Shown piece by piece: positions 16,018 to 23,900 of a stretch of 57,799 nucleotides of DNA (positions are counted from its first letter, which is position 1; each line of letters starts with the position of its first letter). Under the pieces are notes generated by a model. It had not been told where the DNA came from. It did not search any database and saw only the letters and a program-made list of their open reading frames with translations. This DNA comes from Clostridiales bacterium. GTDB lineage: Bacteria > Bacillota > Clostridia > Saccharofermentanales > Saccharofermentanaceae. Location: assembly GCA_017964005.1 (NCBI GenBank), contig JAGCSR010000042.1, forward strand, positions 1-57,799, in the 5' to 3' direction. A program made the translations under genes and the position numbers.

Positions 16018-16422
16018 ATGGAATATGATTTTATAGATAAAGTTCCTTCCGAAGGCATTGTCCTTGCGTTCTTCTCGTACAGATCGGTATTCTTCCCGTA
16101 TGAAGTTTCGGACGGCAACATCATTATCAAAGGAGAAGAAGATGTTGATCTGGCCAAAGCATACGAGTGTCACTTTTTCGATCGCGATTCGGAGTATCGG
16201 AGGATAAAGAGAGGGTCCAGAGGAGACATAAGGGAAGTGGTGCTTACCAAAGCGCAGGAGGATGATATGGATACGGATCTTATCTTCGAAGAAGAAGTCC
16301 TGGTCAAGCCTTCATATCTGGAGCGCGAAGGTATTCCCGCCAAGCTCCTTATCGTAAACCGCTACAGGTATTCCGACAACGATCTGACTGTTCTTGATGA
16401 TTACAGGATAAGTTACAGATAA
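16018..16422 (+). CDS. Csx19-like small protein of the Cas10/RAMP operon
   Basis: This encodes a 134-residue acidic cytosolic protein starting 3 bp after the RAMP gene behind GGAGGG. The pattern CHFFDRDSEYRRIKRG ... IREVVL ... LIVNRYRYSDNDLTVLDDYRI resembles Csx19 (TIGR03984), a small accessory of subtype III-D with 'lR.Fn...El...R', then 'R.i.d', then 'v.nY....g......yRl'. Csx19 has no firmly known activity and is treated as a complex subunit. The match is by eye and distant; it could instead be a new small subunit specific to this operon. It is the last gene of the operon, with 84 bp to the next gene and no clear terminator. Confidence 0.45.
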   Translation: MEYDFIDKVPSEGIVLAFFSYRSVFFPYEVSDGNIIIKGEEDVDLAKAYECHFFDRDSEYRRIKRGSRGDIREVVLTKAQEDDMDTDLIFEEEVLVKPSYLEREGIPAKLLIVNRYRYSDNDLTVLDDYRISYR

Positions 16423-16506
16423 ATATTCTCTCAACAGGTAGCCGAACAGGGCAGTTCCTTATATAATTACTATATTAACGATCCGGACTATAAGGAGGTT
16501 ATGATC

Positions 16507-16884
16507 ATGGCAGTTAATTTCTATCGTTGTCCCCATTGCGGCAATATCATCATCAAGGTAGTCGATAAGGGCGTTCCCGTTATGTGCTGCGGCCAGAAGA
16601 TGGAGGAGCTCATTCCGTCTTCTGTTGACGCTTCAGTCGAAAAGCATGTTCCCGTCATTACCAAGGACGGTAATACCGTAAAGGTTGCTGTCGGTTCCGT
16701 TGCTCATCCCATGGCAGAAGAACACTTTATCTCTACTGTAGTTCTCGAGACATCTTCGGGTATCCAGATCGCCGATCTTAAGCCCGGTGACGCGCCTGAG
16801 GCTGCATTTGCCGTGATCGACGGTGCGGAAGTCATCGCAGCTTACGCTTACTGCAATCTTCACGGACTTTGGATAAGTGAATGA
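16507..16884 (+). CDS. Desulfoferrodoxin (superoxide reductase)
   Basis: This encodes 125 residues from the ATG at 16507, which sits 8 bp after GGAGG; the in-frame ATG at 16501 is too close. The N-terminal desulforedoxin-like part has a Cys4 iron site (FYRCPHC and MCCG). The C-terminal neelaredoxin part has the His4Cys catalytic iron ligands (EKHVPVI, VAHPMAEEHFI, CNLHGLW). The enzyme reduces superoxide to peroxide without releasing oxygen, the usual defence of strict anaerobes. It overlaps the following acyltransferase by 4 bp (ATGA) and so heads a long co-directional run. Confidence 0.97.
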   Translation: MAVNFYRCPHCGNIIIKVVDKGVPVMCCGQKMEELIPSSVDASVEKHVPVITKDGNTVKVAVGSVAHPMAEEHFISTVVLETSSGIQIADLKPGDAPEAAFAVIDGAEVIAAYAYCNLHGLWISE

Positions 16885-17975
16885 CGGATAAGAACAGTCC
16901 TTCTTTATTTAGGCCGTACTTCGATAAAGAGATGACGGATTTCCTCAAAGGATTTGCTGTCATCATGATGTTCTGTCATCACATCCTGACATATCAAGGC
17001 TGGTACATCGACGGGATCTTCTTCCCGGAGATGGAGCCTTTCTGCACGTTCATGGCATTCCCCACAAAGATCTGCGTCGGGCTTTTTGCGTTCATGAACG
17101 GGTATTTCTACGCATTTAATACCAAGCCCCGGGTTAAGTTTGCAGCCACGAGGATATTGAGCCTTTATACCGTTTACTGGATGGTCTATGTTATGCTCGT
17201 TATTCCTGCGGTCAAGTTCAGCGGATACAGACCGGGATTGACCGATATCATCCGTGACATCCTGGCGATGCCCAACGATGTGGTGATATTCGGATGGTAT
17301 GTATTTTTCTTTGCAACTATCATGATACTGCTGCCGTTGATAAAGCCTTTGCTCGATAAGAATATCGGTATTGCGGCAGGAATATCTTTTGTGATCGTTA
17401 CGGTCCTTTATTCGGTCAACGCGACTTTCCCCAATCCCGTAACGGATGAGATCATCTATTACTACGGCTGGTGGCTCCCGGTAGCTTTGGCAGGATATAT
17501 AGTTGCAAGATACCGTATTTTCGAGAAGGCCGGGGAGATCCTCGGGAAGATCGGGTCTGCTCCTGTAAGATTCGCTCTTGCGCTTTGCATCCTGATCCTG
17601 TCGTTTTTTGCCAGGGTATTTTTCCAGCATTTTACTTTCGACACGGGGATCGCCGGCATAAAGATCTGCATATTCGTATGTGTGGATGTTGTTCTCATTC
17701 CGGCCTTCGTTTTCGCACTGGTAACTTTGCGTAACATTGTTACAGTTCCTGTCGCAGACAGGGTCTTCAGGGAGTGCGGCAAGTACTCGATGTACATGTG
17801 GCTGCTGCACAGCGCCTTCTTCGGGATCAGTAAAGACATCTTCCAGAAGGTCATGTTCCTCCCGTATTTTCCGGTTCTGGCATTCCTCTGGGCGCTTGTC
17901 ATATGTTATTTTCTCGGAAGGGTCCTGGCGATCCCGGCAGGTTTGGTTAATGATAAGATCAAGAAGATGGTATAA
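16881..17975 (+). CDS. Acyltransferase 3 family membrane protein
   Basis: This encodes a 364-residue protein with about ten hydrophobic helices. The N-terminal FLKGFAVIMMFCHHILTYQG carries the His-containing motif of acyltransferase family 3 (OafA/NodX/Yrhl type). CGKYSMYMWLLHSAFFG near the C-terminus is the matching 'S...Y..H' segment. Family members O-acetylate surface polysaccharides or lipids from cytosolic acyl donors. The MBOAT/SGNH pair 1 kb downstream points to a shared theme of surface glycan acetylation. The acceptor is unknown. Confidence 0.88.
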   Translation: MTDKNSPSLFRPYFDKEMTDFLKGFAVIMMFCHHILTYQGWYIDGIFFPEMEPFCTFMAFPTKICVGLFAFMNGYFYAFNTKPRVKFAATRILSLYTVYWMVYVMLVIPAVKFSGYRPGLTDIIRDILAMPNDVVIFGWYVFFFATIMILLPLIKPLLDKNIGIAAGISFVIVTVLYSVNATFPNPVTDEIIYYYGWWLPVALAGYIVARYRIFEKAGEILGKIGSAPVRFALALCILILSFFARVFFQHFTFDTGIAGIKICIFVCVDVVLIPAFVFALVTLRNIVTVPVADRVFRECGKYSMYMWLLHSAFFGISKDIFQKVMFLPYFPVLAFLWALVICYFLGRVLAIPAGLVNDKIKKMV

Positions 17976-17996
17976 TCTTTGGTGCAGGTGATCTTT

Positions 17997-18809
17997 ATGG
18001 ACAAGACAAAGATATTGGAAATGTTAAAAGAGATCTTTACGACGAAGCTTCTGGCTTCGATATTTATCGTGGTCCTGGCGATCATCTTGTATAAGGTCAT
18101 CATGACCGTTCTTGACAAAGGTTCGAAAAAGTCATCTGACGGACTTCTTGCCAAAGGTAAGAACAGGACATATTTTGAACTGGCCAAGAATATCATCAGC
18201 AGTCTTATCCTTGTAGTTACCATCCTGATCCTTCTTCAGGTTAACGGGGTCAACGTATCTTCGCTCCTGGCAGGCGTCGGTATCGCCGGCATCGTTGTGG
18301 GTCTTGCGATCCAGGACTGGCTGAAGGATATAATACGGGGCACGACCATATTGTCGGATGACTACTTCTCCGTAGGAGACATCGTCAAATACGAAGGAAT
18401 GGAAGGTGAAGTCCTGTCATTTGGTCTTAAGACCACGAAAATCAAGGATATTGCCACGGGCAATATCATATCAATTGCCAACAGAAGGATCGAGCAGATC
18501 GAAGTCGTTCCGAACCTGATCTTCTACAGGATCCCGATCCCTTATGAAGTAAGTCTTCCGGATGCGGATAAGGCAGTGGAAGATGTGATCGCTCTCATGA
18601 AGAAGAGCGAACTGATCACGGGGGTTACGTTGAGAGGTGTCGCTGAACTTGCAGACTCCAAGATAGAATATCTTTGTGCCGTAGGGTGCAAGGCCAAGGA
18701 CAAGACGCAGGCTAGACGCGACTGCAACAGGGCAGTTATCGAAGGACTTGCAGCTAACGGCATATCCGTTCCTTATAACAAACTCGAGCTGGTCGGGGAT
18801 AAGGAATAA
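17997..18809 (+). CDS. Small-conductance mechanosensitive channel (MscS family)
   Basis: This encodes 270 residues from the ATG at 17997 (GCAGGTG upstream; an earlier TTG in frame is rejected). Two to three transmembrane helices lead into the pore-lining TM3 (SSLLAGVGIAGIVVGLAIQD, about 88-107), followed by WLKDIIRGTTILSDDYFSVGD and the beta-domain, which is the canonical MscS signature. It opens on membrane tension and protects against hypo-osmotic shock. The stop overlaps the next start (TAATG). It is a short housekeeping-type MscS without extra ligand-binding domains, which argues against it being a cyclic-nucleotide-gated effector of the Cas10 operon. Confidence 0.95.
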   Translation: MDKTKILEMLKEIFTTKLLASIFIVVLAIILYKVIMTVLDKGSKKSSDGLLAKGKNRTYFELAKNIISSLILVVTILILLQVNGVNVSSLLAGVGIAGIVVGLAIQDWLKDIIRGTTILSDDYFSVGDIVKYEGMEGEVLSFGLKTTKIKDIATGNIISIANRRIEQIEVVPNLIFYRIPIPYEVSLPDADKAVEDVIALMKKSELITGVTLRGVAELADSKIEYLCAVGCKAKDKTQARRDCNRAVIEGLAANGISVPYNKLELVGDKE

Positions 18810-20308
18810 TGCAGCTCATATCATTGCCTTTCTTCGCAGGGTTTGTCCTGTCACTGGCGATATATTATCTGTTCCCCGCAAAATACAGATACCTTCTTCT
18901 GCTGGCATATTCGGGCATCTTCATTATCCTGTCCACTCCGGTCGCATTCCCGTTCGTTGTTATAAGTTCGATCACGGTCTGGGCTGCTGCATGTAAGAGA
19001 ACGAGGACGGCTGTCGTTCTTTGTATCGTTTTCAATGTTCTCCTGTTGGCTGTAACCAAGTACTACGGATTTGCGATCACGAACATCAACAGGTTGATAG
19101 GGATCTTCGGGGCGGGTGAAGGTATTGCGATGCCAGAGATCATTGCGCCCATAGGTATCAGTTTTTATACACTGAGCATGACAGGATACCTCCTGGATGT
19201 TTACTGGGGACAGACAGAACCCTGTTCTTCCTTACTCAAGACTATGCTTTATATCGGTTACTATCCCCAGCTTACATCAGGTCCTGTTACGCGCTTTGCT
19301 GATGTATCCCAAAAGTTATTTGCCGGCAACCGTCCCACATATGAGAACATCACTTTCGGGATGCAAAGGATCTTGTGGGGCGTATTCAAGAAGATAGTTA
19401 TCGCCGAGCGTGCGGGAATGATCGTCAACACCGTTTACGGGGATGTTGCAACTTATAACGGATTTTTTATTCCCTTCGCGGCATCGCTGTTTGTCGTTCA
19501 GCTCTATTCCGATTTCTCAGGATGCATGGATATCATCCTGGGTGTTTCCGAGTGTTACGGCATAGTCCTTCCCGAGAACTTCCGGGCACCGTTCCTTTCC
19601 CGGTCCGTAAGGGAATTCTGGCAAAGATGGCATATCACTCTGGGCGAATGGTTCAGGGACTATATCATGTATCCTCTTCAGAAATCCTCTCCGATGTCGT
19701 CTTGGATAATAGATTTTCGGAAGAAAACAAAGAACAAGACCATAAGGAATATACCGGTATATATCTGCATGCTGGCAGTTTGGCTCCTGATAGGTATCTG
19801 GCACGGAGGCGCATGGAAATATATCCTCGGAATGGGACTGTGGTTTTGGAGCATGATCTTTTTGTCTGAGATCACAAAACCTCTTATGTCCAGGATCAAG
19901 AGTAAGCTTAAGATCGACGACAGTTCACCGTTGTTCAGAGTATTGGGATATATCAGAGTATTTATACTGGTCGCGGTGGGCAACATGTTCTTCAGGATGA
20001 GTTCACTTACTGCGGTCTTTGTCGCGGTAAAGCAGACTTTTACCCATTGGAATCCTGAAGTCTTAGTCGACGGTTCTCTTCTGAAGCTCGGAGTCAACGG
20101 GAATAATATGGCAGTTCTGATCTTAGCGGTCATCATTATGGCTGCTGTATCTGTTCTCGGAAACAAAAAGAGTGTCAGGTCTCGTCTTAAAGAAACACAT
20201 ATCGCGGTAAGATGGGTGATCCTTTTGGCTTTGCTCTGGTGTGTCGTTGTGTTCGGTATATACGGTCCCGGTTACAACCCGGCAGATTTTATCTACGGGG
20301 GGTTCTGA
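18809..20308 (+). CDS. MBOAT family O-acyltransferase (AlgI-like)
   Basis: This encodes a 499-residue polytopic membrane protein. The MBOAT core is clear: GISFYTLSMTGYLLDVYWG, PQLTSGPVTRFAD, FREFWQRWHITLGEWFRDY-type motif near residues 270-290 and the catalytic-His segment LLIGIWHGGAWKY near residues 327-339. AlgI/DltB-type MBOATs pass acyl groups across the membrane to surface polysaccharide. The next gene encodes a membrane-anchored SGNH-like protein, the usual partner that finishes the transfer outside the cell. It is translationally coupled to mscS upstream. Confidence 0.93.
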   Translation: MQLISLPFFAGFVLSLAIYYLFPAKYRYLLLLAYSGIFIILSTPVAFPFVVISSITVWAAACKRTRTAVVLCIVFNVLLLAVTKYYGFAITNINRLIGIFGAGEGIAMPEIIAPIGISFYTLSMTGYLLDVYWGQTEPCSSLLKTMLYIGYYPQLTSGPVTRFADVSQKLFAGNRPTYENITFGMQRILWGVFKKIVIAERAGMIVNTVYGDVATYNGFFIPFAASLFVVQLYSDFSGCMDIILGVSECYGIVLPENFRAPFLSRSVREFWQRWHITLGEWFRDYIMYPLQKSSPMSSWIIDFRKKTKNKTIRNIPVYICMLAVWLLIGIWHGGAWKYILGMGLWFWSMIFLSEITKPLMSRIKSKLKIDDSSPLFRVLGYIRVFILVAVGNMFFRMSSLTAVFVAVKQTFTHWNPEVLVDGSLLKLGVNGNNMAVLILAVIIMAAVSVLGNKKSVRSRLKETHIAVRWVILLALLWCVVVFGIYGPGYNPADFIYGGF

Positions 20309-20309
20309 G

Positions 20310-21380
20310 ATGAGAAGGTCAGGTAAGATCATCAGGATAACGGTCTTTTTGCTCCTTGCAGTCATCATGCTGGCGGCAACGTTCAATGTGCTGTGGCTCA
20401 AAGATGACGATCATGCAAGGATAACCATGGATACCTTCTATAAACTCCCGAAGAACAGTGTCGATGTGATGCTGGTCGGACCGTCTTCCATCAGAGAGCA
20501 TTACATTCCTCCTCTGGCATATGCGGAAAGCGGTGTGGTCTCTTATTCTCTTTCAACGGGAGCCCAGAACTTCGATGCGGCCAAATATCTGATATCGGAG
20601 GCGGAACTTACACAGGATCCCATGCTTTATGTTGTCGATGTCCGCGCGCTTGCGGGGATAAGCAGCATGTACTACAGCGAAGCTGCAATAAGGAAAGTCG
20701 CAGATTCGATGCATATCTATTCTCCATACAGGTTCGAATACATCAACAGGATGTATGACCGTTGGGACAGCACCTGGGGATATGATTCATCGCGGCTTGA
20801 TCTCCTGTACGGAGCGGGAGTCTATCACTACAGGTGGGAGGATATCGATCCGGAAGATCTCGGGATCGAGTATTCTTCCTGGATGGGATACAGTCTTGAA
20901 GAGAGGGTCTGTGTTTTCGATAACGAAGACCGCCTTAAGAACATGACAGATGAGAGGGGGCCGCTGAAGTCTTACGCGGAAGAGATCCTTAATGATTTCC
21001 TGGATTACTGTGATGCAAATGACCTCAATGTCCTGTTTGTAAATATGCCGGGAGATTATGAGAAAGAATATAATCTTGCATTGAATACCATAGGGGATAT
21101 GGTCGGTAACAGGGGTTATGAACTGCTCGACCTTAACCGTCATGTGGAGGAGATCGGTCTGGATACCGGTACGGATATGAGGGATTACATTCACGTGAAT
21201 ACCGGGGGTGCCGTTAAGGTGACGAGATATCTTGATGAATATCTCAAGGAGAATTACGGTATTTCGGACCGGAGGAATGAAGGAAAAGACATATACGCTA
21301 TATGGCAAGATAAGTATGCTTCGTTTGTTGCGGAGACAGATAAAAGGTTTATAATAGACGATAGAATCAAGGGAGGATGA
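20310..21380 (+). CDS. SGNH/GDSL-like membrane-anchored partner of MBOAT
   Basis: This encodes 356 residues from the ATG at 20310, behind a G-rich ribosome site. One N-terminal transmembrane anchor (residues about 8-28) precedes an extracytoplasmic domain. VDVMLVGPSSIREHYIP (about 48-64) is the SGNH nucleophile block, and DYIHVNTGGAVKVTRYL near residue 300 is the catalytic Asp-x-x-His block. DltD/AlgX-like proteins pair with MBOATs to acylate exopolysaccharide or teichoic acid. The start lies 2 bp after the MBOAT stop, supporting a functional pair. The acceptor polymer is not identifiable. Confidence 0.82.
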   Translation: MRRSGKIIRITVFLLLAVIMLAATFNVLWLKDDDHARITMDTFYKLPKNSVDVMLVGPSSIREHYIPPLAYAESGVVSYSLSTGAQNFDAAKYLISEAELTQDPMLYVVDVRALAGISSMYYSEAAIRKVADSMHIYSPYRFEYINRMYDRWDSTWGYDSSRLDLLYGAGVYHYRWEDIDPEDLGIEYSSWMGYSLEERVCVFDNEDRLKNMTDERGPLKSYAEEILNDFLDYCDANDLNVLFVNMPGDYEKEYNLALNTIGDMVGNRGYELLDLNRHVEEIGLDTGTDMRDYIHVNTGGAVKVTRYLDEYLKENYGISDRRNEGKDIYAIWQDKYASFVAETDKRFIIDDRIKGG

Positions 21381-21385
21381 ACAAG

Positions 21386-21970
21386 ATGAGTTCTGACGAG
21401 AAAGCTTCACCCAAGAAGATACTGGGTCTTATAGGTATCTATATCGCTATTTATGCAGTGTGTACCGCACTCTTTATAGCGCTGTTCCATACACCGATCT
21501 TAGCGAACATGAAGGTCCTTATGTACAGAGGTATAGGGCTTCTTATAATAGCCGGGATCCTGGCGGCAGTCGTAATGGGTGTTCTCCGTAAGTTCTGGAA
21601 GTTCATTACCATAAGGGACATCATCATGGTGTTCGTGATCTTCTGCTGCGTTAACATGGTCATATTTACCCTTATCCCCGTAACGGTCGAAAGATCCGTA
21701 TCCGTATTTATGCTGAGCTATATGGATGAGAACTCGGATCAGAAGTTCACCAAGGATGATATAGGAGAAGTATTTACCGCCAAGTACGTCAACGACTACG
21801 GCGCTTTCGACAAGAGATTTGATGAGCAGCTCGTGACGGGAACGATCGTTGATAACGGTGACGGAACATATACGATAACTGATCAGGGAAGGTTCATCGT
21901 TACGATGTTCAGAGGTGTTGCGAAGGTGTTCAACACCGACCAGCGTCTGGTATATCCTAACGAGAATTAA
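21386..21970 (+). CDS. Hypothetical membrane protein
   Basis: This encodes 194 residues. The ATG at 21386 is preferred because GGGAGG (21371-21376) is 9 bp upstream; the ATGA at 21377 would overlap that site. Three transmembrane helices (about 10-33, 47-67 and 80-102) are followed by a soluble domain of about 90 residues with EVFTAKYVNDYGAFDKRFDE and VDNGDGTYTITDQGRF. I do not recognise the family. Its position between the MBOAT/SGNH pair and an alpha/beta hydrolase suggests an envelope role, but nothing more can be read. Confidence 0.75.
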   Translation: MSSDEKASPKKILGLIGIYIAIYAVCTALFIALFHTPILANMKVLMYRGIGLLIIAGILAAVVMGVLRKFWKFITIRDIIMVFVIFCCVNMVIFTLIPVTVERSVSVFMLSYMDENSDQKFTKDDIGEVFTAKYVNDYGAFDKRFDEQLVTGTIVDNGDGTYTITDQGRFIVTMFRGVAKVFNTDQRLVYPNEN

Positions 21971-21978
21971 GTTTTGAG

Positions 21979-22917
21979 ATGCATCCTGCCGTACTTATCA
22001 ATCTGATACTTATCGGGGTCTTCCTCGTGTATATAATCGGGCCTGCCGCAGTAGGCTTCTATTCGACGTTCTCCAGGTTCAAATGTGAGTCTTTCGACAA
22101 GAAAGATATAAAGGGGACAGTTTTCGAGAAATATAAGGATCTGTATAAAGAGGTAATCCCCAAAGTTCAGGCGATGCCCCACGAGAGAGTAACCGTTACA
22201 AGTTCCGACGGGACAAAGCTGGCGGGAGACTTTTTCGATAACGGATCAGACGATACGGTCATTTTCGTCCACGGGTTCTCATCGAACAAGTATAACAACT
22301 TCGCAAAGCCCGCAGATGACCTGAAGGACAGGGTTAACTTCCTCATGATCGACCAGCGTGCCCATAACGACAGCGAAGGCAAGTGGGTAACATTCGGGAT
22401 CCGTGAGCAATACGATCTTTGCGCATGGGCAGAATGGGCCGCTTCCAGAAAACCAGGCAAGATAATCATCTACGGGGTCTCCATGGGGGCCGCGACCGCC
22501 GGGTTTGCATCGGATAAGCTGGACCCTTCCCGTGTTGCCGGGATAATAATGGAGTCGGGGTTCAAGTCCCCCTTTACCATGCTCTACGATTCTTCCGTCG
22601 GCAAGTACACGGTGGTAAAGATCCTCACTCCGTTCATGGCGCTGTTTGCCCGTATATTTATCGGGATCGACATGAGGCAGAGGGTGGCAGACAGCCTGAA
22701 GAACACGAAGATCCCTGTCCTGTTTATACACGGCACGAAAGATGTTAAGGTTCCCATCGCTCATTCGTGCTATAATAGTGAAGTTTGCGCCTCTGAGAAC
22801 CGCAAATTGTTCATCGAAGGCGGCGAACACGCCGTAACTTATATCTACGGCGGCAATAAGACCGCAGACGCGGTAAGATCATTTATTGACAACGGCTTCG
22901 ACGACGGGGCCTTGTGA
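21979..22917 (+). CDS. Alpha/beta hydrolase, membrane-anchored
   Basis: This encodes a 312-residue protein with an N-terminal transmembrane segment (about 5-27) and an alpha/beta hydrolase domain. The oxyanion region is VIFVHGFSSNKYNN, the nucleophile elbow YGVSMGAATAG, the acid is in FIHGTKDVKVP and the catalytic His in GGEHAVTY. It belongs to the BAAT/dienelactone-like 'alpha/beta hydrolase' group (YqkD/bem46-type) that hydrolyses small esters or peptides of unknown identity. It precedes a DegV gene by 14 bp. A paralogous hydrolase lies at 25609 on the other side of the DegV/FakA pair. Confidence 0.88.
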   Translation: MHPAVLINLILIGVFLVYIIGPAAVGFYSTFSRFKCESFDKKDIKGTVFEKYKDLYKEVIPKVQAMPHERVTVTSSDGTKLAGDFFDNGSDDTVIFVHGFSSNKYNNFAKPADDLKDRVNFLMIDQRAHNDSEGKWVTFGIREQYDLCAWAEWAASRKPGKIIIYGVSMGAATAGFASDKLDPSRVAGIIMESGFKSPFTMLYDSSVGKYTVVKILTPFMALFARIFIGIDMRQRVADSLKNTKIPVLFIHGTKDVKVPIAHSCYNSEVCASENRKLFIEGGEHAVTYIYGGNKTADAVRSFIDNGFDDGAL

Positions 22918-22931
22918 AAGGGAGGTAGGAA

Positions 22932-23864
22932 ATGAACAAATTTACGATCATGGTTGATGCTACATCAGACATCCCCAAGAGTTTCTGTGAGAAGTATGAC
23001 ATCATCGTAATCCCCACACACATCAAGCTGCCTGCAGGCAATGAGATCATGTGGCAGTCGGATTGGGACCAGTATCCCAGAGACAAGTTCTATGCTGACT
23101 TGAGAAAGGATCCCAACGGTTTTGCTACAGCTCCGCCGTCAGTCGCAGAGTTTACCGATCACTTCGAGAAGGTCGCAAAAGAAGGTCAGGACATCCTCTT
23201 CATCACGATCTCCGAAGGTATGAGCGGAACATATAATTTCTCCAAGGCTGCAGCTGATGCCGTCATGAAGAAGTATCCGGATATCAAGATCCACTGCGTC
23301 GATTCCAGAAGATATTCCACAAGCTACGGACTTATGGCAGTCCACGCTGCAATGAAGCGTGAGGAAGGCAAGTCCATGCAGGAAGTTGCAGACTTTATCG
23401 AAGAAAACAAGAACTGCTATCACCAGGCAGGCTGGATGGATGATCTGTCGATCCTCGCCAAGAAGGGCCGTATCAGCAACGCCAAGGCTTTCTTCGGACA
23501 GCTGGCAGGCATCAAGCCCATCGGTGAAGTCGATGAGTCCGGTAAGACATCTATCCTCGGCAAGGCCCGCGGCGCAAAGGCAGGTTACAAGGTTCTTCTG
23601 AAGTACATGGAGGAGACCATCGAGAACCCTGAAGAGCAGATAATCTTCATCGCTCACACCATGAGACAGGCTCAGGCTGAAGAGTACAAGAAGATGATCG
23701 AAGAGAAGTTCCACCCCAAGGAGATCTATATCAACGATATCTTTCCTCCCTGCGGTGTCAACATCGGAACAGGTCTTATGGGCGCTTTCTATTGGGGCAA
23801 GCCCATCTCCGAAGGACTTGAGCGCGAGAAGGCGATCATCGAGTCTGCTCTTGCAGAGGGCTGA
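22932..23864 (+). CDS. DegV family fatty-acid-binding protein (FakB-like)
   Basis: This encodes a 310-residue cytosolic protein of typical DegV length. MVDATSDIPKSFCEKYDI opens the fold; ISEGMSGTYNFSKAA carries the conserved Ser/Gly loop that holds the acyl carboxylate; GWMDDLSILAKKGRIS and IKPIGEVDESGK are further family blocks. DegV proteins bind a fatty acid and present it to FakA for phosphorylation. The fakA-like gene follows 36 bp later, so a FakA-FakB fatty acid kinase is likely. The ribosome site is GGGAGG. Confidence 0.92.
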   Translation: MNKFTIMVDATSDIPKSFCEKYDIIVIPTHIKLPAGNEIMWQSDWDQYPRDKFYADLRKDPNGFATAPPSVAEFTDHFEKVAKEGQDILFITISEGMSGTYNFSKAAADAVMKKYPDIKIHCVDSRRYSTSYGLMAVHAAMKREEGKSMQEVADFIEENKNCYHQAGWMDDLSILAKKGRISNAKAFFGQLAGIKPIGEVDESGKTSILGKARGAKAGYKVLLKYMEETIENPEEQIIFIAHTMRQAQAEEYKKMIEEKFHPKEIYINDIFPPCGVNIGTGLMGAFYWGKPISEGLEREKAIIESALAEG

Positions 23865-23900
23865 TATATAAGGGATTAATATCGAAAAGGATCTATATAA

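Noticed and set aside
17997..18809. MscS channel as membrane effector of the Cas10-like operon
   Set aside because: It is in the downstream run behind superoxide reductase and an acyltransferase, has a canonical MscS sequence and no cyclic-nucleotide-binding domain.
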